A stretch of DNA of 64,000 nucleotides from Paracidovorax cattleyae (GCF_900104515.1 NZ_FNJL01000015.1:1-64000); one strand, 5' to 3'. Counted from the stretch's first letter, positions 1-7,787 are shown. Notes: generated by a model not told the origin, from the sequence alone. Translations and numbers: made by a program.

Positions 1-265
1 ACCCTCGTGCCTGGATCTCGCGCAGCAGCACGGTAGCCGGGATCCAGCGCGGATGGGCCTGCGCGACGCGTTCGCGCAGATAGGACTGGTAGGCGTCGAG
101 CTTGCAGGCCCTCGGCTCGCGCGGGCAGTAGCGCTGCGCATCTTGATCGCGCAGGTACCTGCGCACGGTGTTGCGCGAGCAGTCCAACTGCTTCGCGATC
201 GCTCTGACACTCTCGCCCCTGCGGGCCATCACTCGTATCTCCACTGCCTGCTCCTGAGTCAACAT
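1..265 (-). CDS. istA: IS21-family transposase IstA, N-terminal part
   Basis: The reading frame starts at an ATG at 265 and runs off the left edge after 88 codons. It begins MLTQEQAVEIRVMARRGES and then carries a helix-turn-helix with the residues AIAKQLDCSRNTVRRYLR (about 22-39), the DNA-binding head seen in IstA proteins. The next conserved region includes YQSYLRERVAQAHPRW, leading towards the DDE catalytic domain that must lie left of the window. IstA cuts and joins the element ends, normally with the ATPase helper IstB. No stop or frameshift is visible in the part present. A weak AAGG lies upstream of the start. Confidence 0.8.
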   Translation of the reverse strand, partial: MLTQEQAVEIRVMARRGESVRAIAKQLDCSRNTVRRYLRDQDAQRYCPREPRACKLDAYQSYLRERVAQAHPRWIPATVLLREIQARG

Positions 266-351
266 CAGCAGCCTTCAAAAGGCCGCCATCGTGTCCCAGG
301 TGGGTCACTTTTACTTCGGCGCAGTGGGTCAGTTTTACTTCGGCGCTAACA
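1..351 (-). mobile_element. IS21-family insertion sequence, one end (element continues left of window)
   Basis: The stretch contains the 5' part of an IstA-like transposase read leftward, followed outward by two near-identical 23-base copies of a terminal repeat at 300-322 and 324-346 (each begins GTGGGTCA and contains TTTTACTTCGGCG). Multiple terminal repeats of about 20 bases are typical of IS21-family ends. The outer boundary is placed at 351, where the complementary strand begins TGTTAGCGCC, because IS21 elements usually start with TG. The boundary lies only 6 bases from the first CRISPR repeat, so the element probably inserted into the CRISPR leader. The rest of istA, istB and the other end are outside the window. 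Confidence 0.75.
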
Positions 352-357
352 CGCTGC

Positions 358-567
358 GTTCACTGCCGCATAGGCAGCTCAGAAAATGGTCAGTAGGCCC
401 CCAGCGGCAACAGCTCTGTTCACTGCCGCACAGGCAGCTCAGAAATCTCTGGTTGGCGCGCACCACGCGGCTCTTTCTGTTCACTGCCGCATAGGCAGCT
501 CAGAAAAAGGAGCCGGGCGAGCTGCGCGGTTAAAGGCGCATTCGCTGCCGCATACGAGGCTCAGGAA
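358..567 (+). CRISPR. Short type I-F-like CRISPR array: three good repeats plus one degenerate terminal repeat
   Basis: Perfect or near-perfect 28-base repeats lie at 358-385, 418-445 and 479-506; each begins GTTCACTGCCGCA and ends GGCAGCTCAGAAA, with a single T/C difference in the second copy. A degraded fourth copy at about 540-567 has several substitutions and one inserted base. Spacers are 32, 33 and 33 bases. Repeat sequence and length match the type I-F (Yersinia/Pseudomonas) class, which reads in this direction with the leader on the left. The degenerate last repeat at the right confirms the polarity. No cas genes are in the window; the leader side is occupied by the IS21 end at 351, so acquisition and transcription may be impaired. 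Confidence 0.92.
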
Positions 568-630
568 AGCCGTGAGCCTCTTAGCTGTCGCCAAGCGGAA
601 GGCGCACGTGGCACATACCGGGGGCGCCCT

Positions 631-1036
631 TCAGGGCCTGGTGTTGGGGCAGCCCGGTATCGGTGCCCCTTCCGTACATTCCGATGGGATGTTTTTGAAG
701 ACGACATCCCTGCCCACATAGACCTTGTTGGCCTGTATGGGTGCATCGAGTTGCCATTCGATATCGCCGTTCATCCAAAGATCGACCACTTCACTTCGGC
801 CCAGCAAGGTCTTGGGCTCGATGCGATAGAGCTGCACTACATACGGCATCTTGAAGCGCGGATGGGTGACACGCTGCAGGAACGACGCCTTGTGGAATTC
901 CAAGCGGTATACCCGGTGCGGGCTGTTCTCGGCATCGACGCCGGTGGGCGTCGCCAGAGCCCATCCTGCCAAGCAGCGCATTCAGGCCCAGGCACTAGGC
1001 AATACAAGGCACGTTCTTGAGGTGCGAAAGCTTCAT
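631..1036 (-). pseudogene. Decayed duplicate of the downstream-numbered small membrane-anchored protein gene (1073-1480)
   Basis: Reading leftward from an ATG at 1036, the product starts MKLSHLKNVPCIA, almost the same as the start of the intact neighbour (MKLSDLKNVPCIV), and then meets a TAG at 995-997 where the neighbour has a Trp codon. About six codons later a one-base insertion near 978 changes frame. Beyond it the similarity resumes in the other frame and stays strong to the end: both copies share KVYVGRDV, NIPSEC and the last residues PGCPNTRP. The gene is therefore a tandem copy with one nonsense and one frameshift mutation. A shorter open frame from an ATG at 981 survives but lacks the N-terminal hydrophobic segment. 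Confidence 0.8.
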
Positions 1037-1072
1037 CACCACTTTACGTAATGTGATGCCATCGGACGATGG

Positions 1073-1480
1073 TCACGGCCTCGTGTTGGGACAACCCGGT
1101 ACCTGACCTGCTATTGGGCACTCTGACGGGATGTTTTCGAATATGACGTCCCTTCCCACATAAACCTTGTTGAATTGCACCGGCGGATCTAGATGCCAAC
1201 TGATTTCACTGCCGGCCCAAAGATCAACCACTTTGCTTTCTCCCAGAAGTTCTTTGGGGTCAACCCGGTGCAGACGAACGATGGACGGGGCCCTTTGGCT
1301 GTAATGCACGATGCGCTGCCACAAAGAGGCATCGTAGATTTCCAGTCGGTACACGTAGTGGGGGCTATTGTAACTATTGAAGAGCGTCGGTGTGGACGCA
1401 TACCAGCCCAGCACCAAACAGGCATTCATCACCAGACACCAGACGATGCATGGCACGTTCTTGAGATCGGACAGCTTCAT
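1073..1480 (-). CDS. Small protein with N-terminal hydrophobic segment, function unknown
   Basis: The product has 135 residues. The start at 1480 overlaps the stop of the upstream gene as ATGA, so the two are translationally coupled; a longer frame upstream of this ATG is a shadow of that gene. Residues about 10-28 (VPCIVWCLVMNACLVLGW) form one hydrophobic segment, either a membrane anchor or an uncleaved signal. The rest is soluble and probably beta-rich, with a conserved tail containing KVYVGRDVIF and NIPSEC. I do not recognise the family. A decayed tandem copy lies just downstream, the pattern often seen for immunity-type or partner genes in accessory loci, but nothing in the sequence proves that role. 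Confidence 0.7.
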   Translation of the reverse strand: MKLSDLKNVPCIVWCLVMNACLVLGWYASTPTLFNSYNSPHYVYRLEIYDASLWQRIVHYSQRAPSIVRLHRVDPKELLGESKVVDLWAGSEISWHLDPPVQFNKVYVGRDVIFENIPSECPIAGQVPGCPNTRP

Positions 1481-2364
1481 CACCACTCCAGCTTGATCGA
1501 GAAAGGAAGGCGCACACGATGCACGTCGGAGACGATCACGAAATCTCCGCCCCGGCCATAAAGAGAACGCCATTGTCTGAAATGTCTGTTCTGCACCAGA
1601 TAGCTCTGACGATCTGCCTCGGAGGAGTCGGTATAGGTCCACTGCTCAGTGAGGGGGACATCCAAAGTTGACCGAGGGCTGCGGGCTACGCCCTGATGAC
1701 TCCAGAAGCCCAGAGGCTGCGATATGAAGGAATCGTCGTTGAAATCATAGGAGTCCTTCAAGTAGAAAGCCAACTCGTCGACTGCGATGGCCATCTTGCT
1801 GGGTTCCTTGGACGTCACCAAGCCCGACACCGCGATCTTGAGCGTTGACTCGCCCATGGCGCCATAGAAGTCGTCCATCGGGTCACCGAATCGGCCCACC
1901 TCCAGGAAATTCACTTGACAAGTGCTATCCAAGACTTTGGCGGGTTGATTCAAATTGCCGAAACGCCAGCTCTGTGAAGCAAGGCTGCCCATTTGTTCTT
2001 CGATACGTCTCTTGAGCTGCGCTATTCCGGCAGGGCTGTTCCATTGTGCCTGCAAGCTCGCCATAGCAGCCCGCACCCGGGCAAAGCCCAATGCCCATTC
2101 CATATGGACCGTGTCTTCGTCGAGTTGCCAGTCAGGCAGCTGGCCTAGACGGTTTGGCGGCAGACTGCGCTTTATCGGAAGCGTGATCTCAAACCCTACT
2201 CCCCTGAACCACCGCTCCATCAACGCCGCCGCCACCGGCCACCCCAAGCGCGAGCGCATCACCCCTGGAATGTCATCCAGCCGAAATCGCCGGACCTTCG
2301 GCGGCAGCTTCTCTTCCAAACGCGCACGCAGGCGCTCCGTATCGACACGGACGATGTCGTTCAT
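1480..2364 (-). CDS. Hypothetical protein resembling the DUF6402 family
   Basis: The product has 294 residues and starts MNDIVRVDTERLRARL. The ATG at 2364 is chosen because GGGAAGGGG lies 4-12 bases upstream; upstream in-frame codons look non-coding. There is no signal peptide or membrane segment. The central and C-terminal parts hold motifs such as DSYDFNDDSFISQPLGFW and the last residues RVRLPFSIKLEW. From memory this resembles proteins annotated DUF6402, found in accessory loci of Burkholderiales, sometimes near type VI secretion genes; that assignment is uncertain. It is followed with ATGA overlap by the small membrane-anchored gene and that gene's decayed duplicate, forming a two-gene unit. 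Molecular function is unknown. Confidence 0.6.
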   Translation of the reverse strand: MNDIVRVDTERLRARLEEKLPPKVRRFRLDDIPGVMRSRLGWPVAAALMERWFRGVGFEITLPIKRSLPPNRLGQLPDWQLDEDTVHMEWALGFARVRAAMASLQAQWNSPAGIAQLKRRIEEQMGSLASQSWRFGNLNQPAKVLDSTCQVNFLEVGRFGDPMDDFYGAMGESTLKIAVSGLVTSKEPSKMAIAVDELAFYLKDSYDFNDDSFISQPLGFWSHQGVARSPRSTLDVPLTEQWTYTDSSEADRQSYLVQNRHFRQWRSLYGRGGDFVIVSDVHRVRLPFSIKLEW

Positions 2365-2546
2365 GCGGCCCCTTCCCTCTCTATTTTTCTTCCGGGCCGG
2401 ATTCTGGCGGCAAACATCTCCAGCGCCATACGCTGTCTCTACCGTATGGTTACGAGGTGCAACTGTCGAGCTGATAACCGGTGCTGCGAAAGCCTTGGTC
2501 GCCGATGGCACATGGTCAGGGGCTCAACCCCTGCCGCGCCCGTACC

Positions 2547-3530
2547 TTACCCATGCGCCCGCACCAGGCACTCCGCAAACGCCTGTGCCGCCCTCGACGG
2601 CGCAGGCGACCTGCGCACCAGCCCCACGAACCGGCACTCGTACCGCAGCAACTCCGGTCGCACCGCCTGCATGCGCCCTCGCCGCTCGAAATCCTGCGCG
2701 TAGTGGTCGGGCAAGAAGCCCAGGTACCGCCCCGACAGGATGAGCGTGGCGATCGATTCCTGGTCGAAGCCCGTGGCCGCGCGTGCGAAGCGGGCGCGGT
2801 GGCTCAGTTCCATGTTGGGCGAGTGGTAGCCCAGGCCGGCGAAGGGATGGTCCCGCACGGCATCCCAGTCCAGGCCGGTGTGGTCGGCACCGAAGAGCGG
2901 GTGGCCCGCGCCGCAGTAGAGCAGCATGGTCTCGCCGAACAGGTCCGTGTAGACCAGGCTCTGCGAGCTGCGGTGCGCGGGGATGATGCCGACCTGGTAG
3001 CTGCCGTCGATCACGCCGCGCTCGATGGCGTTGATCGGGCCCACGTGCAGCTGCAGTTCCACTTCGGGCGCCTGCCGGCCGAAGGCCGCGATGGCCTCGG
3101 CGATGCGCGCCGCCGGGTTGCTGGCGGTCTTGTCGAACACCGCCACGGCCAGCTGGCCACCCATGCGCGCGTGGATGTCGTCGATGCCGTCGCGGAAGCT
3201 GCGCACCGAGGCCAGCAGGCGCAGTGTTTCCTCATACACGCGCTGGCCCTCGGGTGTGAGCGCGAAGCCCGCCCGGCCGCGGCGGCAGAGCGTGAGGCCC
3301 AGGCGCGTTTCCAGGTCCTTCATGTGGCGGCTCACAGTGCTGGTGCCGATGTTGAGCTCCAGCTCGGCCGCTGCCATACCGCCGCATTCCGCCACGCTCT
3401 TGAACACCTGCAGCAGGCGCAGGTCCATGTCGCTGAGCTGGCCCAGCACGGCGCGCTCGCGGGTGGCGGGCACGGGGCCCGGCAGCGGGGAGGGCGAGGC
3501 GGGTGCGGGGGGTGAAGCAGGGGTCGTCAT
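2547..3530 (-). CDS. LysR-family transcriptional regulator, divergent to the aminotransferase operon
   Basis: From the ATG at 3530 the product has 327 residues. After a Pro/Ala-rich lead of about 30 residues comes a LysR winged helix-turn-helix (about 36-93; DLRLLQVFKSVAECGGMAA, then TSTVSRHMKDLETRLGL), followed by the periplasmic-binding-like effector domain. Alternative starts at 3551 and 3600 exist; none has a clear ribosome-binding site. The 3600 start is less likely because it would place a 7-base inverted repeat (3568-3599) inside the gene. Divergent placement 176 bases from the transaminase gene suggests it controls that operon, as the LysR regulator of beta-alanine catabolism does in pseudomonads. 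The effector is not known. Confidence 0.88.
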   Translation of the reverse strand: MTTPASPPAPASPSPLPGPVPATRERAVLGQLSDMDLRLLQVFKSVAECGGMAAAELELNIGTSTVSRHMKDLETRLGLTLCRRGRAGFALTPEGQRVYEETLRLLASVRSFRDGIDDIHARMGGQLAVAVFDKTASNPAARIAEAIAAFGRQAPEVELQLHVGPINAIERGVIDGSYQVGIIPAHRSSQSLVYTDLFGETMLLYCGAGHPLFGADHTGLDWDAVRDHPFAGLGYHSPNMELSHRARFARAATGFDQESIATLILSGRYLGFLPDHYAQDFERRGRMQAVRPELLRYECRFVGLVRRSPAPSRAAQAFAECLVRAHG

Positions 3531-3567
3531 GGCTGGCGTGGAAGCTTGCATGAAATGGCAAGTGAAC

Positions 3568-3599
3568 ATGGATATTTGCTCATTCAAGAAATTATCCAT
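3568..3599. promoter_or_regulatory. Candidate LysR operator (inverted repeat) in the divergent control region
   Basis: Perfect 7-base arms ATGGATA (3568-3574) and TATCCAT (3593-3599) flank an 18-base AT-rich spacer. It sits between the LysR gene and the divergent transaminase gene, the normal place for a LysR binding site. Dyad symmetry is seen; binding is inferred. Confidence 0.4.
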
Positions 3600-3705
3600 C
3601 CCCGGAAGAATCGATACACGAATGCAGGCGCCGCAGGCTACGAGAACGCTGCCGCCGTGGCCTGCCTGCGTGTTTCTTCCGCCACCCGTTTCCAAAGGAC
3701 CGACC

Positions 3706-5073
3706 ATGGGCTTTTCCGTCATCGAACCCGCGCCCGGCGCGGATGCCGCCGCCCCCCGCATGGACGCCGCCTGGCTCGAAGCGCACTGGATGCCCTTCAC
3801 GGGCAACCGCAACTTCAAGGCCCGCCCGCGCATGATCGTGGGTGCCCAGGGCGCCTACTACACCGATGCCGAAGGCCGCAAGATCTTCGACGGGCTCTCG
3901 GGCCTGTGGTGCTCCGGCCTGGGCCATGGCCGCAAGGAGATCGCCGAGGCGATCGGCCGCGCCGCCGCCACGCTGGACTATTCGCCGGCGTTCCAGTTCG
4001 GCCATCCCGCCTCGTTCGCGCTGGCGAACAAGCTCAAGGAGCTGACGCCCGAGGGGCTCGACTACGTGTTCTTCACCGGCTCGGGTTCCGAATCCGCCGA
4101 CACGTCCCTGAAGATGGCGCGCGCCTACTGGCGCACCAAGGGCCAGGCGAGCAAGACGCGCCTGATCGGCCGCGAGAAGGGCTACCACGGCGTGAACTTC
4201 GGCGGCATCTCGGTGGGCGGCATCGTGGGCAACCGCAAGACCTTCGGCCAGGGCGTGGAGGCGGACCACATTCCGCACACGCAGCCGCCCGCAGGCACCT
4301 TCCAGCGCGGCATGGCCGAGGACGGCGGCCGCGCGCTGGCCGACAGGCTGCTGGACGTGATCGCCCTGCACGACGCCTCCAACATCGCCGCGGTGATCGT
4401 GGAGCCGTTCTCGGGCTCGGCCGGCGTGGTCATCCCGCCGAAGGGCTACCTGGAGCGCATCCGCGAGATCTGCACGCAGAACAACATCCTGCTGATCTTC
4501 GACGAGGTCATCACGGGCTTCGGCCGCTGCGGTGCCTGGACGGGCGCCGAGGCCTTCGGCGTGACGCCGGACATCCTGAACTTCGCCAAGCAGGTGACGA
4601 ACGGCGCGCAGCCGCTCGGCGGCGTGATGGCCACCAAGGATATCTACGACACCTTCATCGCGCAGGGCGGCCCCGAGTACATGCTCGAGTTCCCGCACGG
4701 CTACACCTACTCCGCCCACCCCGTGGCGTGCGCTGCGGGCAACGCGGTGCTCGACATCCTGCAGAAGGAAGACATGCCCGGCCGCGCGCGCGCGCTGGCG
4801 CCGTTCTTCGAGAACGCGGTGCACGGCCTCAAGGGCACGAAGCACGTGGCCGACATCCGCAACTACGGCCTGGCCGCGGGCATCACCATCGCGGCCCTGC
4901 CGGGGGAGCCCGCGAAGCGCCCCTACGAGATCGCCATGAAGTGCTGGGACAAGGGCTTCTACGTGCGCTACGGCGGCGACACCATCCAGCTCGCCCCGCC
5001 CTTCATCAGCACCGAGGCGGAAATCGACCGCCTGGTCAGCGCCCTGGGCGACGCCCTGGACGAGGTGGCCTGA
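3706..5073 (+). CDS. Class III aminotransferase, omega-amino acid (beta-alanine)-pyruvate type
   Basis: The product has 455 residues, the usual length for omega-amino acid:pyruvate transaminases. It is a PLP enzyme; the family moves the amino group of beta-alanine or similar omega-amino acids to pyruvate, giving malonate semialdehyde and alanine. Visible motifs are the N-terminal WMPFTGNRNFK, LSGLWCSGLGHGR, GSGSESADTSLKMAR, the PLP-aspartate region LIFDEVITGFGR, and the Schiff-base lysine region NFAKQVTNGAQPLGG. The ATG at 3706 has AAAGGA upstream. It is the first gene of a three-gene run with a DJ-1-like protein and a CoA-acylating semialdehyde dehydrogenase, which together fit beta-alanine degradation to acetyl-CoA. 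Exact substrate preference is inferred from this context. Confidence 0.9.
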   Translation: MGFSVIEPAPGADAAAPRMDAAWLEAHWMPFTGNRNFKARPRMIVGAQGAYYTDAEGRKIFDGLSGLWCSGLGHGRKEIAEAIGRAAATLDYSPAFQFGHPASFALANKLKELTPEGLDYVFFTGSGSESADTSLKMARAYWRTKGQASKTRLIGREKGYHGVNFGGISVGGIVGNRKTFGQGVEADHIPHTQPPAGTFQRGMAEDGGRALADRLLDVIALHDASNIAAVIVEPFSGSAGVVIPPKGYLERIREICTQNNILLIFDEVITGFGRCGAWTGAEAFGVTPDILNFAKQVTNGAQPLGGVMATKDIYDTFIAQGGPEYMLEFPHGYTYSAHPVACAAGNAVLDILQKEDMPGRARALAPFFENAVHGLKGTKHVADIRNYGLAAGITIAALPGEPAKRPYEIAMKCWDKGFYVRYGGDTIQLAPPFISTEAEIDRLVSALGDALDEVA

Positions 5074-5078
5074 CGCCC

Positions 5079-5708
5079 ATGCACATCGCCATCCTGACCT
5101 TCGATGCCTTCAACGACCTGGATTCACTGGTCGCGTTCGGCATGCTCAACCGCATCGCACTGCAGGGCGACACGGATTGGCAGGTGCGCATCGCCAGTCC
5201 CGCGCAGCGGGTCACGTCCATGAACGGGCTGACGATCGATGCGCACGAAGGCCTGGACGCGCTGGCAGGGGCCGACGCGGTGCTGGTGGGCAGCGGCATG
5301 AAGACGCGCGATGTCGCCGCCGACCCGGCCATCATGGAGCAGCTGCGCGTGCTGGATCCTGCCCGCCAGTTGCTGGCCGCGCAGTGCTCGGGCACTTTCC
5401 TGCTGAGCCGCCTGGGGCTGCTCGGCGGCGTTCCGGCCTGCACCGACCTCACCAGCCGGCCCTGGGTGGAAGCCTCGGGCGTGCAGGTGGTGCAGCAGCC
5501 GTTCGTGGCGCGCGGCAATGTCGCCACGGCGGGCGGCTGCCTCGCCTCGCAGTACCTGGTCGCCTGGCTGCTGTGCCGCCTGAAGGGGCTGGACGCCGCA
5601 CGCGAGGTGCTGCACTACTTCGCCCCCGTGGGCGAAAAGCAGGAGTACGTGGAGCGCGCACTGGGCCATGTGATCCCCCATCTGGTACCCCAGGCCGCCA
5701 TGGCCTGA
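5079..5708 (+). CDS. DJ-1/PfpI (GATase1-like) family protein
   Basis: The product has 209 residues, starting 6 bases after the transaminase stop, so the two are in one operon. The fold markers of the DJ-1/PfpI family are visible: MHIAILTFDAFNDLD at the N-terminus, a VLVGSG turn, and the nucleophile-elbow cysteine in LLAAQCSGTFLLSRLGLL (about residue 105). A second conserved block is ATAGGCLASQYLVAWLL. No AraC-type DNA-binding domain is attached, so it is not a GlxA-type regulator. Family members include isonitrile hydratases, glyoxalase-like enzymes and proteins of unknown activity. Its place between two enzymes of semialdehyde metabolism suggests aldehyde handling or repair, but that is only inference. 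Confidence 0.82.
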   Translation: MHIAILTFDAFNDLDSLVAFGMLNRIALQGDTDWQVRIASPAQRVTSMNGLTIDAHEGLDALAGADAVLVGSGMKTRDVAADPAIMEQLRVLDPARQLLAAQCSGTFLLSRLGLLGGVPACTDLTSRPWVEASGVQVVQQPFVARGNVATAGGCLASQYLVAWLLCRLKGLDAAREVLHYFAPVGEKQEYVERALGHVIPHLVPQAAMA

Positions 5709-5737
5709 CCCCCGCTTTTTCCATCGACAAGAACGCC

Positions 5738-7255
5738 ATGCAACACGACAAATCCGTGACCTCCACCGTCGGCCACCTGATCGACGGCCAGATCGTCGCC
5801 GACACCGCCCGCACCCAGCCGGTGTTCGACCCCGCCACCGGCCAGTCCACCACCAGCGTGGCGCTGGCCGACCAGGCCACCGTCGAGGCGGCCATCGCCT
5901 CGGCCGAGAAGGCCTTCCCCGCCTGGCGCAATACGCCGCCGCTCAAGCGCGCGCGCGTGATGGCCAGGCTCAAGGAGCTGCTCGAGGAGAACGCCGACAA
6001 AATCGCCGCCCTCATCACCGCCGAACACGGCAAGGTGCTCGGCGACGCGCATGGCGAGCTGCAGCGCGGCATCGAGAACGTGGAATACGCGAGCTATGCG
6101 CCCGAACTGCTCAAGGGCGAGCACAGCCGCAACGTGGGCCCGAACATCGATTCGTGGTCCGAATTCCAGGCGCTGGGCGTCACCGCCGGCATCACGCCCT
6201 TCAACTTTCCGGCCATGGTGCCGCTGTGGATGTGGCCCATGGCCGTGGCCTGCGGCAACACCTTCGTGCTCAAGCCCTCCGAGCGCGATCCCAGCAGCGC
6301 ACTGGTCATCGCCCAGCTGGCGCTGGAAGCAGGCCTGCCGCCCGGCGTGCTGAACGTGGTGAACGGCGACAAGACGGCGGTGGACACGCTGCTGCGCGAT
6401 CCGCGCGTGAAGGCCGTGAGCTTCGTCGGCTCCACGCCGATCGCCGAATACATCTACGCGGAAGGCTGCAAACATGGCAAGCGCGTGCAGGCCCTGGGCG
6501 GCGCGAAGAACCACGCGGTGCTGATGCCCGACGCCGACATCGGCAACGCCGTGAGCGCGCTGATGGGCGCCGCCTATGGCAGCTGCGGCGAGCGCTGCAT
6601 GGCCATCCCGCTGGTGATGGCCGTGGGCGACGAGACGGCCGATGCCGTGATCGCCGGCCTGAAGGCCGAGATCGCGAAGATGAAGGTCGGCCCCGGCACC
6701 GACAACGGCAACGACATGGGCCCGCTGGTGACGAAGCAGCACTTCGAGAAGGTGAAGGCCTACGTGGACAGCGGCGTCGCCGAAGGCGCGATGCTGGTGG
6801 TGGATGGCCGCACGGTGAAGGTGGCAGGCCATGAGGAAGGCTACTTCCTGGGCGCCTGCCTGTTCGACCATGTGAAGCCCGGCATGAAGATCTACCAGGA
6901 AGAGATCTTCGGCCCCGTGCTCGGCGTGGTGCGCGTGAAGAACCTGCAGGAAGCGATGCAGCTCATCGACGACCACGAGTACGGCAACGGCACCTGCATC
7001 TTCACGCGCGACGGCGAGGCGGCCCGCTACTTCACGGACCACATTCAGGTGGGCATGGTGGGCGTGAACGTGCCCCTGCCCGTGCCGGTGGCCTACCACT
7101 CGTTCGGAGGCTGGAAGCGCAGCCTGTTCGGCGACCTGCACGCCTACGGCCCGGATGCCGTGCGCTTCTACACCAAGCGCAAGACCATCACCCAGCGCTG
7201 GCCCTCGGCCGGCGTGCGCGAAGGCGCGGTGTTCAGCTTCCCGAGCAGCCGCTGA
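5738..7255 (+). CDS. mmsA: CoA-acylating methylmalonate-/malonate-semialdehyde dehydrogenase
   Basis: The product has 505 residues. It belongs to the aldehyde dehydrogenase superfamily, MmsA branch, which oxidises (methyl)malonate semialdehyde with NAD and CoA, releasing CO2 and giving acetyl- or propionyl-CoA. Visible features are GVTAGITPFNFPAMVPLWM, the cofactor region FVLKPSERDP, SFVGSTPIAEYIY, LGGAKNHAVLMPDAD, the catalytic cysteine in SCGERCMA and the late IYQEEIFGPVLGVVRV. As in other MmsA proteins, the usual general-base glutamate is absent from the LGGAKNH segment, consistent with CoA-dependent chemistry. It follows the DJ-1 gene by 29 bases and would consume the semialdehyde made by the upstream transaminase. 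Confidence 0.92.
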   Translation: MQHDKSVTSTVGHLIDGQIVADTARTQPVFDPATGQSTTSVALADQATVEAAIASAEKAFPAWRNTPPLKRARVMARLKELLEENADKIAALITAEHGKVLGDAHGELQRGIENVEYASYAPELLKGEHSRNVGPNIDSWSEFQALGVTAGITPFNFPAMVPLWMWPMAVACGNTFVLKPSERDPSSALVIAQLALEAGLPPGVLNVVNGDKTAVDTLLRDPRVKAVSFVGSTPIAEYIYAEGCKHGKRVQALGGAKNHAVLMPDADIGNAVSALMGAAYGSCGERCMAIPLVMAVGDETADAVIAGLKAEIAKMKVGPGTDNGNDMGPLVTKQHFEKVKAYVDSGVAEGAMLVVDGRTVKVAGHEEGYFLGACLFDHVKPGMKIYQEEIFGPVLGVVRVKNLQEAMQLIDDHEYGNGTCIFTRDGEAARYFTDHIQVGMVGVNVPLPVPVAYHSFGGWKRSLFGDLHAYGPDAVRFYTKRKTITQRWPSAGVREGAVFSFPSSR

Positions 7256-7269
7256 AAGCACGGCGGCCC

Positions 7270-7298
7270 GTGGCGCCCGAGGCAGCCACGGGCGCCAC
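7270..7298. terminator. Strong hairpin after mmsA, possible bidirectional terminator
   Basis: GTGGCGCCCG (7270-7279) and CGGGCGCCAC (7289-7298) form a perfect 10-base stem; a nested alternative stem (CCCGTGGC with GCCACGGG) overlaps it. It sits between the convergent ends of mmsA and the lipoprotein gene. There is no T-tract on either side, so termination activity is uncertain. Confidence 0.4.
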
Positions 7299-7313
7299 GC
7301 ACCGGGATGCGGA

Positions 7314-7787
7314 TCAGCGCGGGAGCACCGTCACCGCATTGCGGGCCTGGTCGGTGCTGAACATCACGCGCAGGTTCTGCGCCGGCACGCCGCGCGCCAC
7401 CAGTTCCTTGCGCACGGCCAGCGCGCGGGCCAGGGCGATCTGGCGCGCGTTCTTGGTGACCTTCCGGTCGGCGTAGCCCTTGATCTCCCAGCGCTGGCCA
7501 GCGGCGGCCTTGTCTGCGGTCAGGGCATCGAGCAGCCCCGCGGTATCGGCAGGCAGTTCGGTCTCCAGGCCGGAGAACTCCGCGACCGTGCCGTCATCGG
7601 GAATGCGCACCGGGGCGGGCGCGGGGGCCGGAGCGGGAGCCGGCTCGGGTGCGGGGGCAGCAGCCGGCGGCGGGGCCTCGGCGGGGGTGCCGGGCGCCTG
7701 GCCGGACGCACCGGCGGCGCATCCGCCGAGCACGGCGGCGCAGCAGAGAAGGCTCAAGAGGGCACTGTAGGAACGCATGGAACGCAT
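7314..7787 (-). CDS. OmpA-like lipoprotein with Pro/Ala-rich linker
   Basis: From the ATG at 7787, which has AGGTGA about 6 bases upstream, the product has 157 residues. A lipoprotein signal is clear: a hydrophobic run SALLSLLCCAAVLGGC ends in the lipobox LGGC, with the lipidated cysteine near residue 23. A Pro/Ala repeat follows (about 35-62), a flexible linker. The C-terminal domain contains LPADTAGLLDAL, IKGYADRKVTKNARQIALARALAVRKELVARGV and ends in a short hydrophobic strand; this is an OmpA/MotB-type peptidoglycan-binding layout, though short. The likely role is tethering the outer membrane to the wall. A longer start at 7805 lacks a ribosome-binding site. It converges on mmsA. Confidence 0.75.
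   Translation of the reverse strand: MRSMRSYSALLSLLCCAAVLGGCAAGASGQAPGTPAEAPPPAAAPAPEPAPAPAPAPAPVRIPDDGTVAEFSGLETELPADTAGLLDALTADKAAAGQRWEIKGYADRKVTKNARQIALARALAVRKELVARGVPAQNLRVMFSTDQARNAVTVLPR

Noticed and set aside
291-721. Open frames running through the CRISPR array
   Set aside because: They are translations of repeats and spacers; the periodic 28-base repeats explain the sequence.
5615-7261. 548-residue frame on the minus strand opposite mmsA
   Set aside because: It is the shadow of mmsA in a GC-rich gene (His/Gln/Ala-rich, no motifs), while the plus strand encodes a full dehydrogenase.
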